A stretch of DNA of 64,000 nt from Bradyrhizobium cosmicum (GCF_007290395.2 NZ_CP041656.2:2666001-2730000); one strand, 5' to 3'; positions 1 through 13,124 are shown, numbered from the stretch's first letter. Notes: a model not told the origin generated them from the letters alone. Program-made: numbers and translations.

Positions 1-1855
<1,855 letters not shown>

Positions 1856-1946
1856 GGGTCCTCGCTTTAGGTCATCTGTCGTTGCCGTCATGCCCTGCAA
1901 TCGCATGAGCCGATCATTTTGCCTTGGCACGTCCGTGCCAAAAGCT

Positions 1947-2031
1947 CGTCATGCCCGGGCTTGTCCCGGGCATCCACGTTCTTGGTGCCGCACGAAGGCC
2001 GTGGATGGCCGGGACAAGCCCGGCCATGACG
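1947..2031. repeat. Palindromic intergenic repeat (GTCATGCCCGGGC type) between gcvH and gcvP
   Basis: Two arms, 1947-1977 and 2001-2031, are nearly inverted copies (cgtcatgcccgggcttgtcc... against ...gggacaagcccggccatgacg). Each arm also contains its own smaller palindrome. Such an element can fold into a long hairpin in RNA. It lies inside the gcv transcription unit, so it could attenuate gcvP or stabilise the upstream mRNA; that is inference. Confidence 0.85.
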
Positions 2032-2055
2032 ATCGCGGGCATCCGCATCGCCATC

Positions 2056-2424
2056 TCACGCCGTATGGGCCTTGTACGCCGCTTCATCCATGAGGCCGCC
2101 GAGCTCGCCCTTGTCGGCAATCCTGATCTTGAAGAACCAGGCCTTGCTTTGCGCATCGGAATTGACCAGGGCCGGCTCGGCGGTGAGGGCGTCATTCACC
2201 TCGAGCACTTCGCCGGTCACAGGCGCGTAAACGTCGGAGGCGGCCTTGACCGATTCCACCACGGCGGCAGCTTCCGCCTTCTTCAGCGCGCGGCCGACCT
2301 TGGGCAGTTCGACGAACACGACGTCGCCGAGCTGCGACTGCGCGTAGTCGGTGATGCCGACGGTGGCGACATCGCCGTCGATGGCGAGCCATTCATGGTC
2401 GGAGGTGTACAGCGTCGTGGTCAT
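2056..2424 (-). CDS. gcvH: Glycine cleavage system H protein (lipoyl carrier)
   Basis: This 122-residue protein has the full length of GcvH. It carries the aminomethyl group on a lipoyl arm between the P-, T- and L-proteins. The lipoylation site is Lys60 in the motif VVESVKAAS, and the N-terminus (YTSDHEWL) is characteristic. The start at 2424 follows the gcvT stop by about 10 bases, which suggests co-transcription and possible translational coupling. No oddities. Function is certain by family. Confidence 0.97.
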   Translation of the reverse strand: MTTTLYTSDHEWLAIDGDVATVGITDYAQSQLGDVVFVELPKVGRALKKAEAAAVVESVKAASDVYAPVTGEVLEVNDALTAEPALVNSDAQSKAWFFKIRIADKGELGGLMDEAAYKAHTA

Positions 2425-2434
2425 TCTCGGATCC

Positions 2435-3583
2435 TCAGCGTTTGTAGGTGTTTTTCACGAAGGGCATCGCGGCGACTGTGAGGGCCAGGCGCTGGCCGCG
2501 CACCTCGGCGAAGATTTGCGTGCCGAGCGCGCTCGATGCAGTGGGCACGTAGCCCATCGCGACCGGCGCATTCAGGCTCGGGCCGAAGCCGCCCGATGTC
2601 ACTTTTCCAATCGGCTCGCCGCCTGCGCTGGTCGCGAACAGCAGCGCGCCTTCGCGCACCGGCGCGCGGCCCTGGGCCAGCAGGCCGACACGGCGGCGGG
2701 ATGCGCCGTTGTCGAAATGAGCGAGGATCTTTTCCGCACCCGGAAATCCGCCGGCGCGCGCGCCGCCGCGGCGTCGGCTCTTCTGCACCGACCATTCCAG
2801 CGCGGCCTCGACCGGGGTGGTGTCCGTGTCGATGTCGTGGCCGTAGAGGCAGAGCCCGGCTTCCAGCCGCAGGCTGTCGCGGGCACCCAAGCCGATCGGC
2901 ATCACGTCGGGGTTTTCCAGCAGGGTCTTTGCAAGCCGCTCGGCATCGGCGGCGGGGACCGAAATCTCGAATCCGTCCTCGCCGGTGTAGCCGGAGCGCG
3001 AGACGAAACAGTCGAGGCCGGCGACCTTGTGCGGGCCGGCGTCCATGAACTTCATGGATGGCGCCTCTGCACATAATTTCGCCAGCACCGATTCCGCCTT
3101 CGGGCCCTGCAACGCGACCAGCGCGCGGTCTTCAAGCGAATCGATGATGCAGTCGCCGGAGAGATTCGCGCGCAGATGCGCTTCGTCGGCGTCCTTGCAG
3201 GCGGCGTTGACGACCAGGAACAGGTGGTCACCGAAATTGGCGACCATGAGATCGTCGAGGATGCCGCCGCCCTCATTGGTGAACTGGGCGTAGCGCTGCC
3301 GGCCCGGTGCAATCGCGACGATATCCTGCGGCACCAGCCGCTCCAGCGCGCGGGCGGCGTCCTCGACCTTGCCCGATTTCGGCCGGAGCGCGATCTGGCC
3401 CATGTGGGAGACGTCGAACAGGCCGGCGGAAGAGCGGGTCTGCAGGTGCTCTTTGAGCACGCCCGCGGGGTACTGCACCGGCATGTCATAGCCCGCGAAC
3501 GGCACCATCTTGCCGCCGAGGGATAGATGCAGCCCGTGAAGGGGCGTTCTTTTCAGGGAGTCTTGGTCGTCGCGCGCAAGCAT
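2435..3583 (-). CDS. gcvT: Aminomethyltransferase, T-protein of the glycine cleavage system
   Basis: The 382-residue protein transfers the C1 unit from aminomethyl-lipoyl-GcvH to tetrahydrofolate and releases ammonia. Near the N-terminus it reads [20 protein letters not shown], followed by the folate-site stretch LFDVSHMGQ. The C-terminal barrel contains the family stretch [12 protein letters not shown]. It is the first gene of the gcvTHP unit and lies directly downstream of a tandem glycine riboswitch. The ATG at 3583 is close to a small hairpin (3592-3610) that may be part of the expression platform. Length and motifs are normal. Confidence 0.96.
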   Translation of the reverse strand: MLARDDQDSLKRTPLHGLHLSLGGKMVPFAGYDMPVQYPAGVLKEHLQTRSSAGLFDVSHMGQIALRPKSGKVEDAARALERLVPQDIVAIAPGRQRYAQFTNEGGGILDDLMVANFGDHLFLVVNAACKDADEAHLRANLSGDCIIDSLEDRALVALQGPKAESVLAKLCAEAPSMKFMDAGPHKVAGLDCFVSRSGYTGEDGFEISVPAADAERLAKTLLENPDVMPIGLGARDSLRLEAGLCLYGHDIDTDTTPVEAALEWSVQKSRRRGGARAGGFPGAEKILAHFDNGASRRRVGLLAQGRAPVREGALLFATSAGGEPIGKVTSGGFGPSLNAPVAMGYVPTASSALGTQIFAEVRGQRLALTVAAMPFVKNTYKR

Positions 3584-3591
3584 TACGGGGC

Positions 3592-3610
3592 CCTCGGCGG
3601 TTCCCCGAGG
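3592..3610 (-). promoter_or_regulatory. Hairpin between riboswitch and gcvT start (candidate expression platform)
   Basis: On the minus strand CCTCGG and CCGAGG pair around a short loop, 9 bases upstream of the gcvT ATG. The loop and 5' flank are G-rich and could pair with, or contain, the ribosome binding site. No U-tract follows, so control of translation is more likely than termination. This is inference from position and sequence only. Confidence 0.45.
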
Positions 3611-3639
3611 ACGATTCCCCGGTGGACACCAGTCGAAGC

Positions 3640-3815
3640 CCCATCTGTCGCTGTGCCTGAGAGTATTATCCCGTCGGCGGACGCTGTCCGGGCCTTAAAC
3701 CCGCCAGTGCCTCTTTCCAGATGTCGTCAAAGCCACGCGGTCCTTTTGCCTGAGAGTTTCCGGGGCGGTTGCTCCTTCGGCGCCGGCACCAATGCCGGTC
3801 TCTCCCGACGTGGCC
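3640..3815 (-). promoter_or_regulatory. Tandem glycine riboswitch controlling gcvTHP
   Basis: Read on the minus strand, the region holds two consecutive glycine aptamers. Aptamer 1 (about 3815-3732) contains GGAGAG, then GCGCCGAAGGAGCAA, then AAACTCTCAGGCAAAAGGAC, all close to the consensus. Aptamer 2 (about 3722-3640) contains a diverged 5' strand (GAAAGAGGC) and the conserved closing element ATACTCTCAGGCACAG. The known role of this class is to activate glycine catabolism genes when glycine is abundant. It sits just upstream of gcvT with the correct polarity. Confidence 0.93.
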
Positions 3816-3831
3816 GTACGATACAGATGGG

Positions 3832-3861
3832 TACAGACCACAGGGCGGCCAAGCCTGTCAA
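3832..3861 (-). promoter_or_regulatory. Candidate sigma-70 promoter of the gcv operon
   Basis: On the minus strand a perfect TTGACA (3861-3856) is followed after 17 bases by GTCTGT (3838-3833; TCTGTA if shifted by one). The -35 is strong and the -10 weak. Transcription would begin a few bases to about 15 bases before the first riboswitch aptamer, which is the expected layout. Confidence 0.55.
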
Positions 3862-4051
3862 CGCAGGCTTTGCGCCTTTCCAAAGGGATTGCAACGGGAT
3901 TGCGCTGAGGCGGCAACCCACTGATCTGTCTGCACAGTTTCTGGACAGCGAAGCTGGCCTTGTCTAAAAGCGCTCTGGCCCGCAGATATCAGTCCAAACT
4001 CGCGGTTTGGAAGGCAAGTCAGCGGGTCCAAGCACACCCGATTGGATGAAC

Positions 4052-6733
<2,682 letters not shown>

Positions 6734-6739
6734 GCAGCC

Positions 6740-7972
6740 ATGCGCCTCGTTCCGCGAGGAATTGGGCTTCGCGATCCCAACTTAAGGGATCGCCTCTACG
6801 AATTGCTGGAGCACGATCCGCTGGCCTATTCGGCCGGATCGCGCTTCATCCAGCTCATCATCGGCGTCATCGTGCTCAACGTGACTGCGATGATCCTCGC
6901 CTCGGTGCCGGAGCTCGACGCGGAGTTCGGTGCGCTGTTTTCGGGGATCACGATCCTGTCCGTGATCGTGTTCGCGCTGGAATATGCCGCGCGGCTGTGG
7001 ACGGTGGCGGGTCACACGCAACGCAAGGCCTCGGCGCTCGCCGACCGGCTCGGCTATGCCTTCTCGACGCTCGGCATCATCGATCTGCTGGCGTTCCTGC
7101 CCGCCGCGATCGTGCTGGCGACGGGTCGGCACGCGACGCTGGCCGCCCTCGGCGTGCTGCCGTTCTTCAAGCTGATACGATACTCGCCGGCGATGCGCTC
7201 GCTGCTGGCCGCCGTGCACGCCGAGCGGCGTGCGCTGATCGGCTGCATCGTCATCCTGATCGGCGCGGTGCTGACCTTCGCCTCGCTGCTCTACGCCATC
7301 GAGCGCGACGTGCAGCCGGACAAGCTCGGCACCATCCCGCAGGCGATGTGGTGGGCGATCGTGACGCTCGGCACCGTCGGCTATGGCGACGTCGTGCCGG
7401 TGACGGCGCTCGGAAAATTCGTCTCCGTCTTCACCATCGTCAGCGGCTTCGCCATGATCGCGCTGCCGGTCGCGATCATCTCGACCGCCTTTGCCGAAGA
7501 GGTGAAACGGCGCGATTTCGTCGTGACCTGGGGCATGCTGGCGCGGGTGCCGCTGTTCTCGCATCTGTCGGCCGCGGAGATCGCCGACATCATGCGGCTG
7601 CTCCGCGCGCGCACCGTCGAGCAGGACGAGATCCTGGTGCGGCGGGGCGACGCCGCCTCGTCGATGTACTTCATCACCGCCGGTGAGGTCGAGATCGCGC
7701 TGCCGAGCCAGCAGGTGCGGCTCGCCGACGGCACCTTCTTCGGCGAGATCGCGCTGCTGCACAAGACCAAGCGCAGCGGCACCGTGACGGCGACGCGCAA
7801 GACGCGGCTCTTGGTGCTGGATGCTCACGATTTTCACGCCCTGATCGAACGCATGCCGACGCTCGCCGAGCACGTCCACACCACCGCCAAGGCGCGGCTC
7901 GCCGACACCGGCGACCTTGCGCCGGCTGAACTGGCACAGGCCGAACAGGAAGACGGGCGCCGCGGCAAGTAG
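6740..7972 (+). CDS. Cyclic-nucleotide-gated potassium channel (MlotiK1-like)
   Basis: The 410-residue membrane protein has six predicted transmembrane segments (roughly residues 30-250). The pore helix and K+ selectivity filter read TLGTVGYGD. A cytoplasmic cyclic-nucleotide-binding domain (about 275-385) follows; its phosphate-binding cassette reads FFGEIALL...RSGTV with the conserved Glu and Arg. The architecture matches the Mesorhizobium loti MlotiK1 channel, which is gated by cAMP. S4 has few basic residues, so ligand gating rather than voltage gating is likely. It begins 6 bases after the alaS stop and may be co-transcribed with it, a curious pairing with no obvious functional link. Confidence 0.88.
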   Translation: MRLVPRGIGLRDPNLRDRLYELLEHDPLAYSAGSRFIQLIIGVIVLNVTAMILASVPELDAEFGALFSGITILSVIVFALEYAARLWTVAGHTQRKASALADRLGYAFSTLGIIDLLAFLPAAIVLATGRHATLAALGVLPFFKLIRYSPAMRSLLAAVHAERRALIGCIVILIGAVLTFASLLYAIERDVQPDKLGTIPQAMWWAIVTLGTVGYGDVVPVTALGKFVSVFTIVSGFAMIALPVAIISTAFAEEVKRRDFVVTWGMLARVPLFSHLSAAEIADIMRLLRARTVEQDEILVRRGDAASSMYFITAGEVEIALPSQQVRLADGTFFGEIALLHKTKRSGTVTATRKTRLLVLDAHDFHALIERMPTLAEHVHTTAKARLADTGDLAPAELAQAEQEDGRRGK

Positions 7973-7975
7973 CCG

Positions 7976-8260
7976 TCAGTGCCTGTCGAGGAACGGCGCG
8001 ACCACCTCGCGCGTCTCCTTGCTCGGCACCACAGGCACGATCTCGAAGGTCATGCCTTTGCCCTGGCAGTTCAGAACCCATTCCTGCAGCAGGCGGGCGT
8101 CGTCGCATTCCATCAGCTGGAAGCAGCGGTCGAAATTTGGCTCGATCCAGCTGCCGAGATATTTGAGGCCGTCCGGAAACTTGACGCCCTCGTCGCGCAC
8201 GCGGCGGTAGACCGGAATGGGATCGCGATCCCTGAAGCGTTCGATCACCATGAAAAGCAT
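7976..8260 (-). CDS. DUF3303 family protein
   Basis: This small 94-residue protein begins MLFMVIERFRDRDPIPVYRR and contains LGSWIEPNFDRCFQLMECDD, which I recognise as the DUF3303 family. The fold is probably a ferredoxin-like alpha/beta domain. The biochemical role is unknown. It lies 5 bases after the DUF3455 gene on the same strand, so the two are probably one transcript, and it is convergent with the channel gene. Confidence 0.8.
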   Translation of the reverse strand: MLFMVIERFRDRDPIPVYRRVRDEGVKFPDGLKYLGSWIEPNFDRCFQLMECDDARLLQEWVLNCQGKGMTFEIVPVVPSKETREVVAPFLDRH

Positions 8261-8265
8261 AGGCC

Positions 8266-8766
8266 TCAGCCCTTCTTCAGGAAGACGTAGACGGCGGAGT
8301 AGGGCGCGCTCCTGAACTCGCCGGCTTTCTCGCAGGCGCCGTCGAGCTTGCCGCCGTGGGTGTTGATGCGCTGGACCGTGGTGACGGGCGTCAGGACGCC
8401 GCTGCCGCGGTGAGCGGTGACGTCCAGCTTCAGCCAGGCGATGTCGGCCGCGGTGGCGCCCGGCGCGTTGCCGACGGCCTTGCCGACCACGGCGCTACCG
8501 TCGGCCAGCTCCCAATTCGGGCCCGCATAATGTCGGCCGATGGTCTTGCCTTCGGACAGCAGCGTCGCGATCGGTTCACGGAAGGCCCAGGCGAGCTTGC
8601 CGTCGGTGCCGGCCTTGCACTCATAGACCTGCGCGCCTTCGGCATGGACGCTAAGCACGAGGGACTCGTCCGGCGCTGCGATGGCGTCAGGGAGCGGGTC
8701 CGCGGCGGCCGCCGGTCCGATCATAGCCGCGAGCAGCAGGGTGGGGGCAGCAAGCTTGATCCACAT
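8266..8766 (-). CDS. Secreted DUF3455 family protein
   Basis: A 166-residue protein with an N-terminal signal peptide (MWIKLAAPTLLLAAMIGPAA, cleaved near AAA-DP). The mature part contains GAQVYECKA and the C-terminal YSAVYVFLKKG typical of DUF3455. Function is unknown; it is presumably periplasmic. The start at 8766 has an upstream GGAG; a GTG four codons earlier is less likely. It is followed by the DUF3303 gene. Confidence 0.8.
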   Translation of the reverse strand: MWIKLAAPTLLLAAMIGPAAAADPLPDAIAAPDESLVLSVHAEGAQVYECKAGTDGKLAWAFREPIATLLSEGKTIGRHYAGPNWELADGSAVVGKAVGNAPGATAADIAWLKLDVTAHRGSGVLTPVTTVQRINTHGGKLDGACEKAGEFRSAPYSAVYVFLKKG

Positions 8767-8786
8767 GGTGGTCTCCACGAAGCTCC

Positions 8787-8824
8787 CAAAAAAGAAAACG
8801 GGCCGCGCTTGTCGCGCGGCCCGT
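8787..8824 (-). terminator. Rho-independent terminator of icd
   Basis: On the minus strand a 10-11 bp GC-rich stem (ACGGGCCGCGC paired with GCGCGGCCCGT, 8798-8824) is followed by TTTTCTTTTTT. It lies 40 bases after the icd stop codon and before the DUF3455 gene. Confidence 0.9.
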
Positions 8825-8864
8825 GATGATGTCCGGCCCAGTCGGGCGAAATTGCGGATGGCCG

Positions 8865-10079
8865 TCAGGCCGCCAGCGCCTTTGCCAGGTTATCCGCGAC
8901 CTTGTCGAGGAAGCCGGTGGTCGAGAGCCAGCGCTGGTCGGCGCCGACCAGGAGCGCGAGGTCCTTGGTCATGTAGCCTTCCTCGACGGTGTCGACGCAG
9001 ACCTTCTCCAGCGTGTTGGCGAACTTGGCGAGCTCGACATTGTTGTCGAGCTTGGCGCGGTGGGCGAGGCCACGGGTCCAGGCGAAGATCGACGCGATCG
9101 AGTTGGTCGAGGTCTCCTTGCCCTTCTGGTGCTCGCGGTAGTGGCGGGTCACGGTGCCGTGAGCGGCTTCGGCCTCGACGGTCTTGCCGTCGGGGGTCAG
9201 CAGCACCGAGGTCATCAGGCCGAGCGAGCCGTAGCCCTGCGCGACCGTATCGGACTGCACGTCACCGTCGTAGTTCTTGCAGGCCCAGACATAGCCGCCG
9301 GACCATTTCAGCGCCGAGGCCACCATGTCGTCGATCAGGCGGTGCTCGTAGGTCAGGCCCTTGGCCTCGAATTCCTTCTTGAACTCGCGGTCATAGATGT
9401 CCTGGAAGATGTCCTTGAAGCGGCCGTCATAGACCTTGAGGATGGTGTTCTTGGTCGACAGATAGACCGGATAGTTGCGCAGCAGGCCGTAGTTCAGCGA
9501 GGCGCGGGCGAAGTCGATGATGGAGTCGTCGAGATTGTACATCTCCATGGCGACGCCGGCGCCCGGGGCCTTGAACACTTCCTTCTCGATCACGGTGCCG
9601 TCCTCGCCGACGAACTTCATCGACAGGGTGCCCTTGCCCGGGAATTTGAAGTCGGTGGCGCGGTACTGATCGCCATAGGCGTGGCGGCCGATGATGATCG
9701 GCTTGGTCCAGCCGGGAACCAGGCGCGGCACGTTCTTGCAGATGATCGGCTCGCGGAAGATCACGCCGCCGAGGATGTTGCGGATGGTGCCGTTCGGCGA
9801 CTTCCACATCTGCTTGAGGTTGAACTCCTTCACCCGGGCCTCGTCCGGAGTGATGGTGGCGCACTTGACGCCGACGCCGACCTTCTTGATGGCTTCGGCG
9901 GCGTCGATGGTGACCTGATCGTTGGTCTGGTCTCGGTACTCCATCCCCAGGTCGAAATAGAGCAGCTCGACGTCAAGGAACGGGTTGATCAGCTTGTCCT
10001 TGATGTACTGCCAGATGATCCGGGTCATCTCGTCGCCATCGAGTTCGACGACGGGATTGGATACCTTGATTTTTGCCAT
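8865..10079 (-). CDS. icd: NADP-dependent isocitrate dehydrogenase
   Basis: The 404-residue enzyme oxidatively decarboxylates isocitrate to 2-oxoglutarate in the TCA cycle. The N-terminus ([20 protein letters not shown]) and the length indicate the dimeric, eukaryote-like NADP-IDH subfamily used by many alphaproteobacteria. Substrate-site stretches SPNGTIRN and [12 protein letters not shown] are intact. It is followed by a strong terminator and stands alone as a transcription unit. Confidence 0.96.
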   Translation of the reverse strand: MAKIKVSNPVVELDGDEMTRIIWQYIKDKLINPFLDVELLYFDLGMEYRDQTNDQVTIDAAEAIKKVGVGVKCATITPDEARVKEFNLKQMWKSPNGTIRNILGGVIFREPIICKNVPRLVPGWTKPIIIGRHAYGDQYRATDFKFPGKGTLSMKFVGEDGTVIEKEVFKAPGAGVAMEMYNLDDSIIDFARASLNYGLLRNYPVYLSTKNTILKVYDGRFKDIFQDIYDREFKKEFEAKGLTYEHRLIDDMVASALKWSGGYVWACKNYDGDVQSDTVAQGYGSLGLMTSVLLTPDGKTVEAEAAHGTVTRHYREHQKGKETSTNSIASIFAWTRGLAHRAKLDNNVELAKFANTLEKVCVDTVEEGYMTKDLALLVGADQRWLSTTGFLDKVADNLAKALAA

Positions 10080-10426
10080 GATCGGGGAAGCCCTCTTGGG
10101 AACGGCGCCACCTGCGCCAATTTGAATATCCGCCGCCTCTTAGCACCGCCGCGCGGCGGGCGAAAGCCAAGTGATTATGCACTTTTAGCCGATCCAGCTT
10201 CCTCAGATGGGGGGCGGGTAACGGCCCGGCCGCGAGGGCGGGGCTGAGCTTTCAAGCGAGATTCAAAAGTCGAATCCAACCCGTTATTTCCCTTGAGAAT
10301 TTCGTCAGGACAGGCAAACGACAGGCGAACGGGCGGTCGGTCCAGGATGGGGCCAAGGCCGGCTTTGAATCAATTCCTGAAGAGCGCCCTGCCAAGGCCT
10401 TGAGAACCCAGTGAAAGCGAAACGAG
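10080..10426. other. 347-base intergenic region between divergent icd and trmJ-like genes
   Basis: No open reading frame or RNA gene is convincing here. The region must contain promoters for both flanking genes. I see a short inverted repeat ATTC-N7-GAAT at 10261-10275 and a TTGAGA at about 10293, but no well-spaced -10 partner. Confidence 0.5.
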
Positions 10427-11626
10427 ATGTCGGGGACTGACAAGAGCAAGGCGGGCCTTTCCCTCGACGGTCCCATCGTGATCCTGGTCGAGCCGCAGCT
10501 CGGGGAAAACATCGGCATGGCCGCGCGCGCCATGGGCAATTTTGCGCTCGGCGCCTTGCGCATCGTCAACCCGCGCGACGGCTGGCCCAACATCGCCGCC
10601 CAGCGCGCCGCGGCCGGCGCCGACCATATTCTGGAAAAGGTCGAATTGTTTGGCACGGTCGAAGAGGCGGTGGCCGATCTCGATCTGCTGTTCGCGACCA
10701 GCGCGCGCCCGCATGACCAGGCCAAGCCGGTGGTCGGGCCGGAAGCCGCCGCCGCCGAAATCTCCGGCCACGTCGCGGCGGGAGGCAAGGCTGGTATCCT
10801 GTTCGGCCGCGAGCGCTGGGGCCTGACTAACGAGGAGGTCGGGCTCTCCAACCGCATCATCACCTTTCCGGTCAATCCGGGCTTTGCCTCGCTGAACCTC
10901 GCCCAGGCGGTGCTGCTGGTCGGCTATGAATGGTTCAAGCGGGCAACCTCAGGCGAACTGCCGCATGCCATGCCGGAGCGCTCCGAGCGCGCTTCGCAGC
11001 ACCAGATCCAGGCCTTCTTCGAGAACCTGATCCGGGAGCTCGACAAGGTCGAGTTCCTGCGCCCGGCCGAGAAGCGCGACACCATGCTGGTGAATTTGCG
11101 CAACATCTTCACCCGCATGGACCCGACCAAGCAGGACATGCACACCCTGCACGGCGTGGTGATGGCGATTGCCGAGGGGCGCAAGGGTCCGGCCAAGGGC
11201 GGCGTGCTCGACGGCGAGCAGGCCACGCGCCTGCGCGCGCTCTTGGCCGAGCACGGGCAGGGCGGCGGGGTGTCCGACAGCGGCTCGACCGTGCGTGGCC
11301 TCGCCCGCCTGCTCCGCCGCAACCCGACCGATGCCGAGCGCCTGCTCTGGCAGGCGCTCACGCGCGATCGCCGTTTCGCGGGAAGCTTCAAGCGCCAGAC
11401 CCCGGTCGGTCGCCACATCCCGGACTTCGTCTCGTTCCCGCACCGGATCGCGATCGAGCTGGTGAACCCGGCCGAGAACGAGACGATCGCGGCGGACCGC
11501 GCGGGCCGGCGGACGTGGCTCGAGGCACGGGATTATCGTGTGATCGAGATCCTGGCGGCAGACGTGGAGCGGGATCTCGAGGCGCAACTGGTGAGATTGC
11601 AGGCGATGATCGAGCAAGCTTCGTAG
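10427..11626 (+). CDS. TrmJ-type tRNA (Cm32/Um32) methyltransferase fused to a C-terminal DUF559 domain
   Basis: Residues 1-255 form a SPOUT methyltransferase of the TrmJ/LasT type. Motifs are NIGMAARAMGNF, the knot stretch FGRERWGLTNEE and NPGFASLNLAQAV. It would 2'-O-methylate position 32 of certain tRNAs using SAM. Residues about 275-395 match DUF559, a PD-(D/E)xK nuclease-fold domain: LARLLRRNPTDAERLLWQAL, FKRQTPVGRHIPDF and a C-terminal YRVIEILAADVERDL. The usual ELDGGQH stretch is replaced by ELVNPAENE, so the second acidic residue and the His are lost and nuclease activity is doubtful. TrmJ alone is about 250 residues. The stop codon abuts an intergenic repeat. Confidence 0.88.
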   Translation: MSGTDKSKAGLSLDGPIVILVEPQLGENIGMAARAMGNFALGALRIVNPRDGWPNIAAQRAAAGADHILEKVELFGTVEEAVADLDLLFATSARPHDQAKPVVGPEAAAAEISGHVAAGGKAGILFGRERWGLTNEEVGLSNRIITFPVNPGFASLNLAQAVLLVGYEWFKRATSGELPHAMPERSERASQHQIQAFFENLIRELDKVEFLRPAEKRDTMLVNLRNIFTRMDPTKQDMHTLHGVVMAIAEGRKGPAKGGVLDGEQATRLRALLAEHGQGGGVSDSGSTVRGLARLLRRNPTDAERLLWQALTRDRRFAGSFKRQTPVGRHIPDFVSFPHRIAIELVNPAENETIAADRAGRRTWLEARDYRVIEILAADVERDLEAQLVRLQAMIEQAS

Positions 11627-11629
11627 GTC

Positions 11630-11721
11630 TCGTAGGTGGATTAGCCGAAGGCGCAATCCACCTCCTTGCTATCCGAGCGGAGAGAGAGGTGGTGGATTAC
11701 GCTTCGCCAATCCACCCTTCG
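11630..11721. repeat. Intergenic inverted repeat, GTAGGGTGGATTAGC family, copy 1
   Basis: The arms read cgtaggtggattagccgaag and (inverted) ...gcttcgccaatccacccttcg, enclosing a second inner pair GCAATCCACC / GGTGGATTAC. The same family recurs at 14017-14108 and 15492-15605. It lies between convergent genes. Confidence 0.88.
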
Positions 11722-11741
11722 CACCAGTTGCGATTCAGCAT

Positions 11742-12125
11742 TCACTTGCCGGGCGGGTCGAGGAACACGTAGAGCGCGGAGATCCTGCCGTCCTCCGCGA
11801 TGATGACGTCCCACCCGGTGTAATCAGGTGCTTCGCCGCGCGGACCCGATCCCCAGGCCAGCCGCCCGGCGTTGTGAAGCGCCTGCGGCTCGCCTGTCGG
11901 CGTGTAGACGAAGTGGGGATGCGTGGCGCGCAGATCGCCGGCGAACTTGTCGATCGCGTCGCGACCGACAATGATGCCTGGCGGTGCGTACAGGGCGCCG
12001 TTCTCGGTCCAGAACTCGTCGATGGCGGCGCGGCGGCGCTTCGCGTCGCCCTCGCCGAAAACCTCCTGAAGGTTGCGACGGAGCAACTCGTGGATGCGAT
12101 CCGCGGATGTATTGAGTTGGGTCAT
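11742..12125 (-). CDS. NTF2-like (SnoaL/SgcJ type) protein
   Basis: A 127-residue protein starting MTQLNTSADRIHELL with an upstream GGAG. The pattern (N-terminal helices, FWTENGALYAPPG, a C-terminal strand ending ALYVFLDPPGK) fits the nuclear-transport-factor-2-like superfamily, whose members are small cone-shaped barrels used as enzymes or ligand-binding proteins. The substrate cannot be deduced. It stands alone between two repeat elements. Confidence 0.72.
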   Translation of the reverse strand: MTQLNTSADRIHELLRRNLQEVFGEGDAKRRRAAIDEFWTENGALYAPPGIIVGRDAIDKFAGDLRATHPHFVYTPTGEPQALHNAGRLAWGSGPRGEAPDYTGWDVIIAEDGRISALYVFLDPPGK

Positions 12126-12150
12126 AGTTGTCTCCAAATTCCACTGGCCT

Positions 12151-12241
12151 CGTAGGGTGGGCAAAGCGAAGCGTGCCCACGTGTTTCGACTGATTGATCG
12201 AGGTGGTGGGCACGGCGCTTGGCGCCTTTGCCCACCCTACG
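12151..12241. repeat. Intergenic inverted repeat, GTAGGGTGGGCAAAGCG family, copy 1
   Basis: The arms are cgtagggtgggcaaagcgaa and (inverted) gcctttgcccaccctacg, with an inner pair GTGCCCAC / GTGGGCAC. A second copy is at 20519-20613. It occupies nearly all the space between the SDR gene end and the NTF2-like gene start. Confidence 0.9.
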
Positions 12242-12256
12242 AATTGAGTTCGCGCG

Positions 12257-13009
12257 TCAGATCTGCACCTGGCCGCCGTCGACGAAGAGTTCGACGCCGT
12301 TGACGAAGCTTGCTTCGTCCGACGCCAGGAACAGCACGGCCTTGGCGATCTCCTCGGGCTGTCCGACGCGGCCGGCCGGGATCAGGCCCGCGAGATAGCT
12401 CTTGGTGCCCTCCGCCTGCTCGCCGGCGCCAAACAGATGATTTAGGCCGGGCGTCTCGGTGACACCGGGGCTGATGGCGTTGACGCGGATGTGCCGGTCC
12501 TTCAGGTCGAGGATCCAGTTGCGCGCGAAGTTGCGCACCGCGGCCTTGGTTGCCGAATAGACGCTGAAGGCCGGCGTACCCGAAATGCTCGTGGTCGATG
12601 CGTTCAGCACGATGGAGGCGCCGTCGCGGAGCAAGGGCAGTGCCTTCTGCACGGTGAAGAGGACGCCCTTCACGTTGGTGTCGAACGTGCGCTGATAGTG
12701 CTCCTCGGTGATCGCGCCGAGCGGTGCGAATTCGCCGCCGCCTGCATTGGCGAAGATCGCGTCGATGTGCTGGTGCTTCTGCTGCACGGCATCGTAGAGC
12801 CGGTCGATGTCGGCAAGGTTGGCCATATCGCCCTGCACGCCGGTCACGCGGCCGCGGATCGATTTCACCGCAGCGTCGAGTGCATCCTTGCGGCGGCCGG
12901 TGATGAACACCGAAGCGCCCTCGGCCGCAAAAGCCTTGGTGGTCGCAAGGCCGATGCCGCTCGTGCCGCCGGTCACCACCACGACCTTGTTGTTGAACCT
13001 GTCAGTCAT
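12257..13009 (-). CDS. SDR-family oxidoreductase
   Basis: A 250-residue classical short-chain dehydrogenase/reductase. It has the dinucleotide-binding motif TGGTSGIG (residues 13-20), the structural NAGG and the catalytic SVYSATK with Tyr and Lys. The Arg in ITGRRKD after strand 2 suggests NADP(H). The substrate is unknown. It is divergent from a LysR regulator, with a palindromic operator between them, so it is the probable regulated target. Confidence 0.9.
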   Translation of the reverse strand: MTDRFNNKVVVVTGGTSGIGLATTKAFAAEGASVFITGRRKDALDAAVKSIRGRVTGVQGDMANLADIDRLYDAVQQKHQHIDAIFANAGGGEFAPLGAITEEHYQRTFDTNVKGVLFTVQKALPLLRDGASIVLNASTTSISGTPAFSVYSATKAAVRNFARNWILDLKDRHIRVNAISPGVTETPGLNHLFGAGEQAEGTKSYLAGLIPAGRVGQPEEIAKAVLFLASDEASFVNGVELFVDGGQVQI

Positions 13010-13064
13010 CGTCCGTCTCCGTTGGAAGCATTTGGCAGAAGCGCCGTTGCCCCTCGTAGATGCC

Positions 13065-13115
13065 TATAGAACGATGATGCGAGTAGACGGCGAATATGGT
13101 ACGCATCGTTCTATA
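13065..13115. promoter_or_regulatory. Palindromic operator between SDR gene and LysR regulator
   Basis: The left arm TATAGAACGATGATGCG (13065-13081) and the right arm CGCATCGTTCTATA (13102-13115) are inverted copies apart from an extra AT in the left arm. They are separated by about 20 bases. The site lies in the 115-base gap between divergent genes, as expected for a LysR-type regulator binding site. Confidence 0.75.
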
Positions 13116-13124
13116 TGAGGAACG

